Of a stretch of DNA of 64,000 nt, positions 42,701-53,099 are shown in pieces. Position 1 is the first letter of the stretch, and each line of letters starts with the position of its first letter. The translations under genes were made by a program, and so were the position numbers. Under the pieces are notes generated by a model. That model was not told the origin of the DNA. It ran no database searches and was given only the letters and a program-made list of their open reading frames with translations. Source of the DNA: Labilithrix sp. (lineage in GTDB: Bacteria; Myxococcota_A; Polyangia; Polyangiales; Polyangiaceae); NCBI GenBank assembly GCA_019637155.1, contig JAHBWE010000005.1, forward strand, positions 248,001 through 312,000, in the 5' to 3' direction.

Positions 42701-45079
42701 TGGACTTTTCATCGCGCGCGGGCGCTCCTCGCCAGCCTCGGTCGGACGCCGGAGCCGGGCTCGTGGCTCGCCGCTCGCCTCGCTGAGATCACCGTGCGCG
42801 ACGGCGGGAAGGGGTACTTTCGGCTGCTCTCGTGGGGGCCGCGCGCGGCCTACTACGTCGAGACGGGTGATCTTGGCGCCGACTTCGAGGCCCTCGTCGC
42901 CGAGTTCGCGGCCGAGAACCACGACCCGCGACGCGTTCACCCGACCGTCGGCGAATTCTATCTCGCGGTCGCGTACGCCCGCCTGCACCAGTGTCTGCAT
43001 GCGACCGAGGACGTGCGCCCACGCAGCGTCCGTGCGCTCGCCGCGGCGGTGGCCGACCTGCGCGCGGGCACGCGCCTCCCCGTCGTGAAGGCGCACGCGG
43101 GCGCGATCGAAGGCGCGCTCGCGTGGCTCTCCGACAAGCCGGCGAAGGCCGCGAAGCTGCTCGCCGAGGGCGAGGCGATCGCGATCCGCGAGAACTTCCC
43201 GTGGGTGCTCTACTCCGTTGCCCGGGTCCGCGCGCATATCCTCCGTGAGGACGGAAAACCTGCCGCTGCGCGCGATCAGGCGCGCGTCGCTGCGACGCTC
43301 GCGCGCGAGCACGGGGCCATCGCGCGTTTGCATGTCATTCGCGAGGAGTTCGATCTCGGCGAGGCTGCGCCGGAGGAGCAGCTGGCGAAGGTGAGCCGCA
43401 TGACGGTGCGGAGCTCGTCGAGTCGGACCAACCGGCACCTCGCGGCGCTGTTGCAGGTCGCGCGGAGCCCGCGGCGCGATCTGAAGGCGGAGCAGCAGGC
43501 GGCCGTCATCCTCGACGAGCTCGTGGAGTCGCTGCGCGCGGAGCGTGGCGCGATCTGGTTCCAGCCCGAGACGCCGTCGGCCGGGATGGCGGTCGCGCGG
43601 CAGCGCGGGAGCGTGCTCTCCACGTCGGTCGCGCCGGACTCGCCGCGTGGGTCGCTGCTTCGGTCGGTCCAGCGGAACGGCATCGCGTGGCCGAGCGAGC
43701 AGGTGGAGCACATCGAGGCCGAGCCGGCGATCGATCCGACCCGCACCCTCGTCGTTCCGCTCTACCTCTACGACGCGTGCGCCGGCTCCCTCGCGATGGA
43801 GCGCAGCATGCACGATCCGCCGTTCGCGGTCGAAGATCGGCAGCTCCTCGAGCTCCTCGCGCATCAGGTGCCGATCGCGCTCGAGATCGCGCGCCTCCTC
43901 TACGAGCGCGAACGCCTCCACGTCTCGCTCCAGCAAGCCAAGAAGATGGAGGCGATCGGCCAGCTCGCCGGCGGGCTCGCGCACGACTTCAACAACATGC
44001 TCGCCGCGATGAAGGTGGCCCTCGGCGCCGCGCAGGAGCGCGCGACGGAGGACTCCGAGATGGCGGTGGAGCTCGACATCATCGCGCAAGCGACGACGCG
44101 CGCCTCGCAGCTCACGCACCAGCTCCTCAGCTTCTCGCGCAACCAGTCGCTGCCGGTGTCGATCCAGGACGTGAACCAGCTCATCGCGGCGATCGAGCCG
44201 ATGCTCCGCCGCGTCGCGAACGAAGGCGTCGACGTCATGCTGAAGCTCTCCCCGGTCGTCGACACGGTCGAGGTCGACCAGGCGAGCTTCGACCAGGCGC
44301 TGATGAACCTCCTCATCAACGCGCGCGACGCGATGCCGAACGGAGGCACGTTCACGATCGCGACCCGCAACGTGGTGCTCGACGAGAACGCCGCCGCCCG
44401 CGCGAGCCTGACGCCCGGCGCCTACGTCGAGGTCGAGGTCGCGGACACGGGCGAGGGGATGAGCCAGGACACGCTCTCGCGCATCTTCGAGCCGTTCTTC
44501 ACGACGAAGCCCGCGGGGCGAGGGACCGGCCTCGGCCTCGCGACCGTCTACGCGTTCGCCAAGAACTGCGGCGGCGGCATCGACGTGCAGAGCGAGCCCG
44601 GGAGCGGCACGCAGTTCCGCCTCTACTTGAAGAGGGCCGAGCGCCGCCGCGTATCCCGCCCCGCGCGGCGACAGCAGAAGATCCCGTCGACCACGCCCGC
44701 GCCGGGCGCGCCGCCGGACACGATCCTCGTCATCGACGACGACGACCTCGTGCGCCGCTCGATCGCGAAGATCCTCGAACGCAACGGCTACCGCGTCGTC
44801 GCCGCGAGCGGCTCGGCCGAGGCGCTCGACGTCGCGCGCACGCAGGGCGCACGCATCGGCCTCGTCATCATGGACGTGCTCCTGCCCGGCGTGACGGGAC
44901 CGGAGCTCGGCCGGCGGCTCGGCGACCTCCTCCTCCCCGCGAAGCTGCTGTTCGTCTCGGGCTTCTCCGCCGACAGCGCCCCGATCGAGGACGCCAACGT
45001 CTCGGCCGAGATGTTGCTCCAGAAGCCGTTCTCCCAGATCGCGCTCCTCGAGCGAGTACGGAAATTGATGCCTTCGTAA
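39722..45079 (+). CDS. Giant Ser/Thr kinase - ATPase - TPR - GAF - histidine kinase - receiver hybrid
   Basis: A 1785-residue signalling protein. In order: Ser/Thr kinase ([43 protein letters not shown]; residues 1-270); AAA-type ATPase with [16 protein letters not shown] and [15 protein letters not shown]; about 600 residues of TPR-like helices; GAF near 1220-1400; HisKA with [18 protein letters not shown] (His about 1423); HATPase with [17 protein letters not shown] and [12 protein letters not shown]; and a receiver with [12 protein letters not shown] and [14 protein letters not shown]. This layout is known from cyanobacteria and myxobacteria. Starting 57 bases after ycaO in the same direction, it may control that set. 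Confidence 0.92.
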   Translation: MQRPSIPGFELGAELGHGAHSVVYRGKKDGVPCAVKLPRMRARWTRLIYREAVALARVKHGGLPRVLTVGDADGFPYLAMELVEGQTLADRLNGSALQEPELLAIALQLADALAAVHDAGLVHRDVKARNIVVDHGRVVLVDFGFTTPMERTGDGETAGTAAYAAPEQLVPPGRVDARTDLFGLGRVLLECVSRELFSTTSSTADVASLRELLVGGGVSAGLAEVIAHLLQHDASRRYPDARALMRELDRLSRGLPVLGAAAYVPERALSLSRAREDECARALDAVSKPGDGGRMLLLQGTRGSGKTFLLHALEAQLRHQGRVSLTTSAKDDPPLSGLRRILESCVAGGSPASRGMAGHELSELLGNLSAVGELIAPIVASALHPGSPPEEPELPEATEAFEEGAAELIVRIARRLGRLVLLVDDVQWMDLASAAALLRLAHRLADSPVVLVLASRPESPYGVPTRFASVRAADVPVRTIELGPLDAEGVARVIQAHLCTDPVDRELVRRVCAFADGTALGVLEVLSAYVDAGAIRPHDGAWVFDEARAAAIVLPRGVLALLARRVGELPQAARRVLEAAAVCGLTFSESLVARTRALTEETVGYAMVGALRAGVVERVGEGEWRFLHDSMRDTLLADLSDAESRHLHQRAGTVLSESERATGDDLLRAARHFALGEPAQDPERVHRVACAAAAAALRRHDDEAVLELHALAVSSAKLAGLALSADLHRLAGEASFRLGAIDDAVAAFERALAATHEPLARAILYGRIAWAYETNGDVERAWDELGRAFAEMGARLPVEDVASVAATTVNVARILVDRMPTRARTAAETDLLCRLHYQNFRMAFEYGRVGRAVHSSIASYGLSANAAPATRARAQVVYGFVLSVLGRRAAGTAAVQSAVALAKTSGDPTVEAFCTQMEGMTLSWGGDFATAVACLRRCVDVYGPWIELTELTHVSLSCELMITVSGRPLESWAWIDGALARLRRARAGSRMDVWTFHRARALLASLGRTPEPGSWLAARLAEITVRDGGKGYFRLLSWGPRAAYYVETGDLGADFEALVAEFAAENHDPRRVHPTVGEFYLAVAYARLHQCLHATEDVRPRSVRALAAAVADLRAGTRLPVVKAHAGAIEGALAWLSDKPAKAAKLLAEGEAIAIRENFPWVLYSVARVRAHILREDGKPAAARDQARVAATLAREHGAIARLHVIREEFDLGEAAPEEQLAKVSRMTVRSSSSRTNRHLAALLQVARSPRRDLKAEQQAAVILDELVESLRAERGAIWFQPETPSAGMAVARQRGSVLSTSVAPDSPRGSLLRSVQRNGIAWPSEQVEHIEAEPAIDPTRTLVVPLYLYDACAGSLAMERSMHDPPFAVEDRQLLELLAHQVPIALEIARLLYERERLHVSLQQAKKMEAIGQLAGGLAHDFNNMLAAMKVALGAAQERATEDSEMAVELDIIAQATTRASQLTHQLLSFSRNQSLPVSIQDVNQLIAAIEPMLRRVANEGVDVMLKLSPVVDTVEVDQASFDQALMNLLINARDAMPNGGTFTIATRNVVLDENAAARASLTPGAYVEVEVADTGEGMSQDTLSRIFEPFFTTKPAGRGTGLGLATVYAFAKNCGGGIDVQSEPGSGTQFRLYLKRAERRRVSRPARRQQKIPSTTPAPGAPPDTILVIDDDDLVRRSIAKILERNGYRVVAASGSAEALDVARTQGARIGLVIMDVLLPGVTGPELGRRLGDLLLPAKLLFVSGFSADSAPIEDANVSAEMLLQKPFSQIALLERVRKLMPS

Positions 45080-45114
45080 GCAACTTCGCGCGCGCCGGGC
45101 CGACGCCACGCTAC

Positions 45115-45486
45115 GTGTCATCAGGCCCGTGGGTACGGATCACCGTCAACGCCGACGAGCTCGAGCTCCTCATCGAGCGGCTCCGCGCCGAGCTCCACCG
45201 CGCCCGCGCGACGCCACCACCACGCCGCGGCCACCGCGTGCTCCTGGTGCTCGCCGCCGTCGTCGGCCTCGTCACCGGCGGCGCGCCGTTCTTCTTCATC
45301 GATCCCCCGCCGCCGCGTCGCGCTCCGGCCGTCACGTCGTCGCCCACCGCCGCTTCCCCCGCGCCAACCGCGAGCGTCCTCATCACCCCGGCGCCAACGC
45401 TCCCGCTCGTGCCGCCTCCACCGCGCCCCGATCGCCCCGACCGCCCATCCCCACCGGCCGACCGCAGCTACGTGCGCGAGCTGTAA
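45115..45486 (+). CDS. Small single-pass membrane protein, Pro-rich tail
   Basis: A 123-residue protein with GTG 45115 as the most likely start (VSSGPWVRITVNADELELLI). A helix LLIERLRAELHRARAT precedes one membrane segment (VLLVLAAVVGLVTGGAPFFF, about residues 45-64), and the last 60 residues are Pro/Ala/Ser/Thr-rich. Function unknown. It starts 36 bases after the hybrid kinase stop and is convergent with the TPR gene, whose stop is four bases away. The start and even coding status are less sure than for its neighbours. Confidence 0.45.
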   Translation: MSSGPWVRITVNADELELLIERLRAELHRARATPPPRRGHRVLLVLAAVVGLVTGGAPFFFIDPPPPRRAPAVTSSPTAASPAPTASVLITPAPTLPLVPPPPRPDRPDRPSPPADRSYVREL

Positions 45487-45489
45487 TCG

Positions 45490-48400
45490 CTAGCCCGCCC
45501 AGGTCGAGCCGACGCGGCGGCGCAGGGCGGTGGACTCCGGCGTCAGCGCGAAGCGGACGACGTCGCCGGCGAAGGGGTGGTCGAGGACCGCTTGGACCGA
45601 GCCGCGGCCGGGGGCCTCCGTCGCCTTGAGGAAGGCTCCGTCGAGGCCGCGGAGCTCGTCGATCGTCGCGAGCACGTCGCCCGTCAGCACGTACGCGATG
45701 CGGAGCTCCGCGCGGGCGAGCGCGCCGATGAGCACGTCGATGCCGACGAGGCGGCCCGACGGAGACGCCATGAGCGGGACCAGACGCTCGAGGAGCTGCT
45801 TCTGCTTGCGCCCGAGCTCCTTCGCCACGTTCGGCTCGTATTGGTAGACGAGCTTCTGCGAGAGCACGTCGATGTCGTCCTTGCCGTAGACCGGGTTCAC
45901 CGTGCGCGCGGCCGCGACCAGCATCGCCTCGATGTGCGGCGGCGGCAGCTCCTCGAGCCACGGCACGTTGAGCGCGACGCGCGCGAGCGCGCGGCCGAGC
46001 GACGCGAGCTGCGTCGGCTCCGGCAGCTCCGTGAGGCCCTTCGGCACCACGACCCAGAGACCGTCCTGCGCGAGCACGCGCGTGCGCGAGACGTTCGGCG
46101 TGATCACGAGCTCGATCTCCTGGATGCCGAGCGCGCGCGCGAGGCGATCGAGGAGGATGCGGGTGGGGTTGCCGCTCCGGCGGCCGATCCGGTCGCGCGG
46201 GTAGATGCCGATCTCGCTGATGTCCGCGCGGAGCAGCTTCGTCTCGATGCCGGAGATCGCGGCCGCGATCTCGAGGAAGAGATGCCGCCCCTCCGGCGGG
46301 ACGACGTGCGTGACGAGCGTGCCGCGATCGAGGATGGCGTGATGCTGCTCGAACGGCGGCAGGCGGCGGCCGCGGAGCCACGCGTGCCGGCCCTCGTCGA
46401 GCTCGCCCGCGATCGCGCGGACCTCGCTCACCACGATCGCCTCCTCCGGCCGCCGCTCCGCGTTGAGGGAGCGCTCGAGGAGCTCCAGCGCCGCGGCCGG
46501 CTCGGCGATCGCCATGAGCGGCGCCGAGGTCGGGTGGAACATCGACATGATCGTCTTCGTCGCGTCGTCGTGCGCGCCGAGGCGCGAGTACGCCGCGGCG
46601 AGCTCGAACCTGCACTCGTGGAGGCTGGGGTCCATCTGCACCGCGCGGCCGAGGTGGTTCACGCCGTCGCGGAGGCGATTGAGCTGCTCGACCTCGATGT
46701 GACCGAGCGACGCGAACCAGCGCGGATCGGTCGTGCCGAGCTGCTGGCCGCGCGCGATGACGGCGCCGAGCGAGCGTGCGTACGAGACCGCGTCGAGGCC
46801 GCCGGGGCCCGGGTTCTGCGGCGAACGGAAGAAGCGCGAGAGCCGCGCGAAGGCGCGCTGGTGATCGGGCGCCGTCGCGACCGCCTCCACGAGCGCCTTC
46901 TCCGCCTGCGGCATGTCCTTGAGCGCGAGACGGATGTCGGCGAGCTCGAGGAGGATGTCGCATTTGACGTGGCGGTCCTTCTCGACGTGGGCGAGGCGAT
47001 CGAGGAGCGACGCGATCTCCATCTTCGCCGCGGTCTTGCTCTGCGGGTGGCCGTCCTCGTCCGGCTCGTTCTGCTTCGCGGCAAGGCGATGGATGAGGGC
47101 CCGGATCGCGCGCGGGTTCTCGGGCTCGATCGAGAGCGCGGTGCGGAGGACGCGCTCCGCGTCGGCCGGCGTCGCGAGCACCTTCTCGTAGACGCTCGCG
47201 AGCGCGAAGAGCGCGGTGATGCGCGGCCCGTTCTCCTTCGTCCGCGCGACGATGTCCTCGAGCGCCTCGACCGCCTCCGGCCACGCGCGCTGCGCGATGA
47301 AGAGCTCCGAGAGCGTGAGGAGGGAAGGGACGTGATCGGGCGCGGCGGCGCGGACCGCGCGCATCGCCTCGATCGCGACGCCGATGTCGCCGAGGTCGTC
47401 CCGCGCCACGCGCGCGATCTCGGTGCCGACGTAGACGAGGGTGTCCTTCGCCGTCGCCTTGTTGAGCGCGCCGCGGAACACGTCGATGAGGCGCTCCGCT
47501 TGGTGCTGCGCGGTGCGGACCTGGGAGAGGCGCGTCGCGGCGACGGTCGAGTTGGGATCCGCCTCGAGCGCCTTCTCGAGGAGCTGCGCCGCGCGCTCGG
47601 TGCGCTCCGCGGTCGTGCCCATCCCGTCGTCGCCCGTCATCTCGGAGAGGAGCAGGTTCGCCGCGTCGACGAGGTACTTCGCGCGCACCTTCGGCTGCAC
47701 CGAGAGGTCCGCGAGCGAGATCGCCGCCGTCGCCGCGCCGACCGCGTCGCCGAGCCGGTTCGCGACGCGCGCGAGCGAGGTCGCGGCCGCGACGCTGACC
47801 GGATCGAGCGCGAGCGTGTCGCGCAGGCGATCGAGCGACTCGCGCGAGGCGGCGGCGCTCGAGTCGCGATCGATCGTCGGATCGCTCGCGTGCGTCTCGA
47901 GGAGGAGGCCGAGGCGGAGGTTCGTCGCGAGGCGCGTGCCCTCGTCGTGCGCGAGCGCGGTGAGGGAGCGGAGCGCGGCGATCGCGGCGCGCCGCGCGGG
48001 GACCTCGCCGCGGCGAGCGGGGCCGATCGCGAGGCGGACCGCGGCCTCGAGGGCGGAGGGATCGGTCGGATCGAGCTCGAGGATCCGCGTGTAGGTCGCG
48101 ACCGACTCGCCGGTCGAGAGGCGCCACGCCTCGAGCGCGGCGAGCTCCCACAGCGCGCCGAGGCGCGCGCGCACGTCGGTGAAGCTCTCGCCCTGATGCT
48201 TGAGGATCTGGACGATCGGCTGCGGCGCGGACTGGCGCCGCGCGACGACCTCGCGCAAGCGCAGGACGCCGACGTGCTTCGGATCGACGTCGAAGAGCGC
48301 GTCGAGGATCGACTTCGAGCGCGCCAGATCGCGGGCCGCGACGATGAGGAGCGACGCGAGCTGGAACGAGAACGCCTGCGCCTGCGCCGGCGTCGTCGCC

Positions 48401-51387
48401 TTCTCCGCGCGCTTCGCGAGGTGGCCGAGCAGATCCTGGAACGCGGGCGTGTCGAAGCCCTCCGGTCCGGGCGCGCCCACGGTCGTGACGATGCGCCGCG
48501 CGAGGACGCGGAGGAGGCGGTCGGCGATGAGCTCGTCCTCCGGCGTCTCGGCGAGCGCCTTCGCGTAGAGCGTCGCCGCGTTCGCGTCGTCGAGGAGGCG
48601 CAGCTCGTCGATCTCCGCCGCGAGGGTGAGGTGGCGCGCGCGCTCGGCCGGCGTGATCGCGTCGCTGCTGAGCTGCTCGATCGCGACGCGGAGCGCCTTC
48701 GCGTCCCCCGCCGCCTCGAGCACGCGCGCGGTCTCCTCCGGCGGCACGGGGTGGAGCGGATCGGCGCGATGCGCCTCCTGGAGGCACTCCACCGCCGACT
48801 TCGGATCGCGCAGCCGCGCGTCGTAGATCTGCGCGAGCTGGAGCCAGAGCGACGTCTTCTCCTTCGCCGTCGCGACGATCTCGATCCGGGCGCGGAGCGA
48901 GCGCGTCGCCTGCTCCCAGCGGCCGGCGTCTTCGTGCAGCCGCGTCTCGAGCGCGCGCGCGGCGACGTGCTCCGGGTCCTGCTCGAGGACCTCGTTCACG
49001 AGCGCGATCGCGCGCACGGGGTCGACGCGGGACAGCACCTGCGCCGAGCGCACGCGGAGCGCGAGCACGTCGGCGCCGTCGTCGGCGAGCTTCGCCTCCT
49101 CGTAGAGCGCCTTCGACAGCGCGCGGTCGTCGCCGATGCGACCGGCGGTGCGCTCGAGGCCGAGGACCGCGCCGCGGCGCCCCGGCTCGAGGCGGAGGAT
49201 CTCCTCGTACGTGCGCGTCGCGCGGAGCTGATCGCCGACGAGCTCCTCCCAGAGCACGGCGACCTTCTCGAGGTACGCGACGCGGCGGCCGGTGTCGCGC
49301 GTCGCGGTCGCGGCCTGCGAGTAGAGCTCGATGAGCCCGCGCACCTCGCGGTCGAGCTCCTCCGTCGGCGCGGGCGACATGAGGCGCGAGAGCTGATCGA
49401 GGAGCTCGGAGTCGCCCGGCGCCGCGACCCACGCCGCGCGGAGGTGCGCGAGCGCCTCGTCGTGACGGCCGATCCCCTCCGCGAGCGTGGCCGCGCGCGC
49501 GAGCGCCCGCGCGCGCTTGGCGGGCTCCTCGAGCCGCTGCGCCTCGCCGTGCCAGAGCGCGATGCGGTCCTCGTCCTTCGACGCGGCGGCGAGGAGGCGA
49601 TCGAGCTCGTCGAGGAGGGTCGCGTCTTCGGGATCGAGCTGCGCCGCGCGATGGACGTCGTGGATCGCGAGGTCGATGTTGCCGAGGCTCTCTTCGATCG
49701 TCGCGAGGCGGCGGAGCTCGTAGACCTGCGACGAGACGTCGGGGAAGAACGCGAGGCGCGCGCGCCGCGAGCGGGCCGCCTCCGGCCACTGGCCGCTCTG
49801 CTCGTAGAGGCGCACGAGGTCGTCGAGCACGCGGCGATCGACCGACGGCGTCGTCGGCGCGCGCGCGGCGGCGTGCTCGAGGAGCGCGAGCGCGCCCGCG
49901 TCGTCGCCGAGGAGCGTGTGCGCGAGCGTCGCGGCGTCGAGCTCGAGGCGCGCGGCGCGAGGGGAGCTCGGCTCGAGCCGCGACTCGTCGGCGAGGAGGG
50001 CGGCGAGGCGCGCGGTGTCGTGGTGCGCCGCGCAGTGGAGCGTGAACGCGTCGCGGACGGGGCCGACGCTCGCGTCGAGGCGCATCGCGCGCTCGAACGC
50101 GCCGCGCGCCGCGTCGATGCGGCCGAGGCGGTGCTCGAGGATCCGCGCGCGCTCGACGTGGAGCCACGCCGCGAGGTTCGGCTGCGCGGAGTACGCGTCG
50201 GCCATCCGGCCGAGGTGGGCGACGAGGTCCTCCCACGGGTCCTCGTCCTTGGTCGGGACGAGCTCGTGCTTCTCGCCGCGCTCGACGAACGTCCGGCGCG
50301 TGAGGTCGGTCTCGAGCCCCTTCAGCGCGGCGGAGTGATGGGGCGCGCGGCCGAGCACGAGCTCCCACGCGTCGCGTGCCTCGTCGAGGCGATCGCCGGC
50401 GATGAGGAGGCGCGCGCGCTCCACGAGCAGCTCGACCGCCGCCGACTCGCCGGAGGCGACCGCGATCTCCGCCTCGAGGTGCTTCAGCATCTCGGGGAGG
50501 CGCGAGCGGTGATGGATGCGGCGCCGGAGGATCGCGTGCGCGGCCGCGAGATCGGGCTGCACGCGCAGCGCGGCCTCGACCTCGGCATTGACCTTCGCGT
50601 CGTCGGCGAGCGACTCGTGGACGATCGCGAGCTCGACGTGGACGCGCGCGAGGCCGACGCGGTCCTCCGTCTGCGCGAGCCGCTCGACGCGCGCCTTCAA
50701 GAGCTCGACGAGCGACGCGCCCTCCGCCGTGACGCGCGGCGGCTCCTTCTCGACCGGCGCGCCCTTCGCCGAGCCGGTCGTCTCCTGACCTTTCGGCAGC
50801 GGCGGAGGCGGCGGCGCGCGACGCGAGGGCGGCCCCGCGATCGGCGGCGCGGTGTTGCCCTTGCCGGGGGGCGGAGGCGGCAGCGTCTGGTTCGCCCGCG
50901 GCAGCGGCGGAGGCGGTGGCATCGTGCGCCCCGCCGGCGCGGCGACCTTCGGCGGCGTCGGCGGAGCGGTGCGCTGCCCCGGCCGCGGGAGCGACGGCTT
51001 GGACGGCTCTTCCTCGATGACGAGCGCGGGCGCCTCGGTCGTGGACCCGCCGAAGTCGACCGCGGTCGGGAGGTTCACCGACGGCTTCTCGCCGGTCGGG
51101 GCGTGGAGGTCCTCGAGCGGCGCGTCGGGCTTGTCCTTCGCCGCCTTCTTGAGCGTCTCGCGCTGCTCGTCGATCGACCAGTTCTCGCCCGTCATCGCGA
51201 GGAGGCTCTGGACGCTGGCGGAGTCGAGGACGTCGACGCCGCTGATCTCCATCTCGTCGAGGTCGACCGACTCGTACTTCTCGCGCGGAGCGTCGCCGGC
51301 CAAGGTCGGATGCTCCTCCGGCGGAACGGCGGCGGCGGTGCCGCTCGACGGGAGCGGAGGAAATGGGGGCCGAGGGGCTTCCGCCAT
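45490..51387 (-). CDS. Very large TPR-repeat protein
   Basis: A 1965-residue protein. The ATG at 51387 starts MAEAPRPPFPPLPSSG; the longer frame beyond it lies across the PLC gene and was not used. The first 240 residues are Pro-rich and disordered (PPPPPLPRANQTLPPPPPGK). The rest is an almost continuous array of TPR-like helix pairs with bulky Trp/Tyr and Ala at repeat positions (e.g. DRLDEARDAWELVLGRAPHH; RATRTYEEILRLEPGRRGAV). No enzyme motif. Such scaffolds in myxobacteria bind many partners. It lacks a signal peptide, so it is cytoplasmic. Confidence 0.85.
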   Translation of the reverse strand: MAEAPRPPFPPLPSSGTAAAVPPEEHPTLAGDAPREKYESVDLDEMEISGVDVLDSASVQSLLAMTGENWSIDEQRETLKKAAKDKPDAPLEDLHAPTGEKPSVNLPTAVDFGGSTTEAPALVIEEEPSKPSLPRPGQRTAPPTPPKVAAPAGRTMPPPPPLPRANQTLPPPPPGKGNTAPPIAGPPSRRAPPPPPLPKGQETTGSAKGAPVEKEPPRVTAEGASLVELLKARVERLAQTEDRVGLARVHVELAIVHESLADDAKVNAEVEAALRVQPDLAAAHAILRRRIHHRSRLPEMLKHLEAEIAVASGESAAVELLVERARLLIAGDRLDEARDAWELVLGRAPHHSAALKGLETDLTRRTFVERGEKHELVPTKDEDPWEDLVAHLGRMADAYSAQPNLAAWLHVERARILEHRLGRIDAARGAFERAMRLDASVGPVRDAFTLHCAAHHDTARLAALLADESRLEPSSPRAARLELDAATLAHTLLGDDAGALALLEHAAARAPTTPSVDRRVLDDLVRLYEQSGQWPEAARSRRARLAFFPDVSSQVYELRRLATIEESLGNIDLAIHDVHRAAQLDPEDATLLDELDRLLAAASKDEDRIALWHGEAQRLEEPAKRARALARAATLAEGIGRHDEALAHLRAAWVAAPGDSELLDQLSRLMSPAPTEELDREVRGLIELYSQAATATRDTGRRVAYLEKVAVLWEELVGDQLRATRTYEEILRLEPGRRGAVLGLERTAGRIGDDRALSKALYEEAKLADDGADVLALRVRSAQVLSRVDPVRAIALVNEVLEQDPEHVAARALETRLHEDAGRWEQATRSLRARIEIVATAKEKTSLWLQLAQIYDARLRDPKSAVECLQEAHRADPLHPVPPEETARVLEAAGDAKALRVAIEQLSSDAITPAERARHLTLAAEIDELRLLDDANAATLYAKALAETPEDELIADRLLRVLARRIVTTVGAPGPEGFDTPAFQDLLGHLAKRAEKATTPAQAQAFSFQLASLLIVAARDLARSKSILDALFDVDPKHVGVLRLREVVARRQSAPQPIVQILKHQGESFTDVRARLGALWELAALEAWRLSTGESVATYTRILELDPTDPSALEAAVRLAIGPARRGEVPARRAAIAALRSLTALAHDEGTRLATNLRLGLLLETHASDPTIDRDSSAAASRESLDRLRDTLALDPVSVAAATSLARVANRLGDAVGAATAAISLADLSVQPKVRAKYLVDAANLLLSEMTGDDGMGTTAERTERAAQLLEKALEADPNSTVAATRLSQVRTAQHQAERLIDVFRGALNKATAKDTLVYVGTEIARVARDDLGDIGVAIEAMRAVRAAAPDHVPSLLTLSELFIAQRAWPEAVEALEDIVARTKENGPRITALFALASVYEKVLATPADAERVLRTALSIEPENPRAIRALIHRLAAKQNEPDEDGHPQSKTAAKMEIASLLDRLAHVEKDRHVKCDILLELADIRLALKDMPQAEKALVEAVATAPDHQRAFARLSRFFRSPQNPGPGGLDAVSYARSLGAVIARGQQLGTTDPRWFASLGHIEVEQLNRLRDGVNHLGRAVQMDPSLHECRFELAAAYSRLGAHDDATKTIMSMFHPTSAPLMAIAEPAAALELLERSLNAERRPEEAIVVSEVRAIAGELDEGRHAWLRGRRLPPFEQHHAILDRGTLVTHVVPPEGRHLFLEIAAAISGIETKLLRADISEIGIYPRDRIGRRSGNPTRILLDRLARALGIQEIELVITPNVSRTRVLAQDGLWVVVPKGLTELPEPTQLASLGRALARVALNVPWLEELPPPHIEAMLVAAARTVNPVYGKDDIDVLSQKLVYQYEPNVAKELGRKQKQLLERLVPLMASPSGRLVGIDVLIGALARAELRIAYVLTGDVLATIDELRGLDGAFLKATEAPGRGSVQAVLDHPFAGDVVRFALTPESTALRRRVGSTWAG

Positions 51388-51416
51388 CGCTCCTATGCTC
51401 GCACAAGTCGCGCTTG

Positions 51417-53087
51417 CTACGGGCCGAAAATCCCGTCGAATGCCGCGCCGCTCGCGCCGTCGCCGATCGGCTTCTTCGTGTCGAGCTTGCTCGCGTTCAT
51501 CACCTCGGACCCGTCGCCGTCGGCGCGCGTGAGAGCGGCGAAGAGCGCGCGGCGCTTGGTGCTCCCCCTCGAGCTGACGGAGACGCCGCGGAGCGGGAGC
51601 GCGCCGGGGATGACGCTCTTCTGCGCGGACACCCACTCCTTTCCGTCGCGCGAGACCTGCGCGTCGATCTGCGTGTCGGGGCCGGCCGTCTTCAGCTCGA
51701 GGCGCATGAAGTGGCTCGTCTCGGAGGAGAGGCCGAAGAGCGGCGCGGCGGTGTTCTCCGTCGTCGCGCCGTCGGTCGTCTTCCGCAGCAGGATGCGCGG
51801 CGGGCTCGAGTCGAACGGGCGGCAGAAGGCGACGCTGACCGCGCCGGGCGCGTCGGAGGCGCGCGCGACGAGGCACGCCTTCGCGTTGGCCTCGGTGTGC
51901 GAGCTCGGGACGGAGATCGCGGCGCTCCACGCTTCGTCCTTCGTGCTCTCGGCGAGCGCGAAGAAGGCGCTGTCCTTCGTGCTCCCCTGGTCGCCGCTCG
52001 TCGCGGTGACGCCGAGCACGTCGCCCGCCTCTTCGCGATCGACGCAGCCGTCGCAGAGGAACGGGAAGCCCTTGTTGCCGTGCGTCTTCGACCACGTGTC
52101 CTGTTCGAAGTTCGCTTTGTCGGTCGCGAGGTGCACCGCGCCCGTCTCTCTGCCGGCGGCGAAGTCGCCCGCGTTGTCGAGGCCGCCGCCGAGGCCGCCC
52201 TTGTAGAGGCGTCCGACGAGGCCCTCGTCGCGCATCGTCTTCGCGTGGGCGCGATCGTCGAAGGACATGTTGAAGAAGACGACGTCAGAGTGCTTCTCGT
52301 ACTCCGCGGGCGGGCACGACGCGTTGAGGTCGGGCGCGAGGAAGACGAGGCGCTCGCTCGGCTTCGCGCCGCCGTACTTGCTCACCTTGCTGTTCGCGTC
52401 GCACTTCGAGCCGCCGGTGACGGTGAGCATGATCTTGCCGCGGAGCGCGCCGAGGGTGGGGAACGCGCACGGCGCGCCGACGGCGGCGCGCACGGTCGTC
52501 GCGCCGTCGCACTTCTCGATCAGGTCCTTCGGCGCGACGATGTTCTCGCGGCCGAGCGTCTTCTCCACGAGCGCGTCGAGGTCGGCGGGCTGGCGGTTCG
52601 CCTGGAAGTCGTCCTTCAGATCGATCCAGAGCGTGATGACCTCGTGCTTCGGCACCGCGGCGTGGAAGGCCGCGACCGCGCCGAGGCAGTCGCTGAGGAG
52701 CGTGCAGCTCGTGCTGTTGAAGCCGGGGATGTTCTCGTGGAAGACGAACCAGTTCCCGTTCGGCGCCGCGCCGCCCTTCTCGTTGTGGATGTCGAACTCG
52801 AGGCTCCGCACGCGGTGGTAGAGGAGCTGATCGAAGATCGGCTCGCTCCGCTCGTACGAGTTGTGGACGGACTTCATCACCGTCGCGTCGTACGGGATCG
52901 GCGCGCCTCCGCCCGGTCCGTCGTCGTCATCGTCGTCGTCGTCGTCGCCGATCGGGTCGCCGGGCCCGCCGCTGCTCTTCCCCGCGTCGCCGCCCGAGAG
53001 TGGATCGGGCGTCGTCTTCTGCCCTTCGTCGCTCCCGCAGCCATACGCGTAGAGCACGAGCGAAGCGAAGACCGAGAGCCGGCGCAT
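51417..53087 (-). CDS. PI-PLC-like phosphodiesterase lipoprotein
   Basis: A 556-residue lipoprotein: MRRLSVFASLVLYAYGCGS, lipobox, then an acidic run of nine Asp (GDDDDDDDDDG). The catalytic part has VMKSVHNSYERSEP and RSLEFDIHNEKGG, then NWFVFHENI, which fit the two active His and the acidic metal site of Ca-dependent phosphatidylinositol-type phospholipases C. Further on, VITLWIDLKDDFQ supports the TIM-barrel. The last 150 residues are a beta domain of lectin-like pattern. It is likely a secreted lipid or glycerophosphodiester hydrolase. It lies 29 bases upstream of the TPR gene in the same direction. Confidence 0.75.
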   Translation of the reverse strand: MRRLSVFASLVLYAYGCGSDEGQKTTPDPLSGGDAGKSSGGPGDPIGDDDDDDDDDGPGGGAPIPYDATVMKSVHNSYERSEPIFDQLLYHRVRSLEFDIHNEKGGAAPNGNWFVFHENIPGFNSTSCTLLSDCLGAVAAFHAAVPKHEVITLWIDLKDDFQANRQPADLDALVEKTLGRENIVAPKDLIEKCDGATTVRAAVGAPCAFPTLGALRGKIMLTVTGGSKCDANSKVSKYGGAKPSERLVFLAPDLNASCPPAEYEKHSDVVFFNMSFDDRAHAKTMRDEGLVGRLYKGGLGGGLDNAGDFAAGRETGAVHLATDKANFEQDTWSKTHGNKGFPFLCDGCVDREEAGDVLGVTATSGDQGSTKDSAFFALAESTKDEAWSAAISVPSSHTEANAKACLVARASDAPGAVSVAFCRPFDSSPPRILLRKTTDGATTENTAAPLFGLSSETSHFMRLELKTAGPDTQIDAQVSRDGKEWVSAQKSVIPGALPLRGVSVSSRGSTKRRALFAALTRADGDGSEVMNASKLDTKKPIGDGASGAAFDGIFGP

Positions 53088-53099
53088 CGCTCGAGGTTA

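Noticed and set aside
45577..52206. 2209-residue plus-strand open frame
   Set aside because: It is the antisense shadow of the TPR gene; no start signal and no domain.
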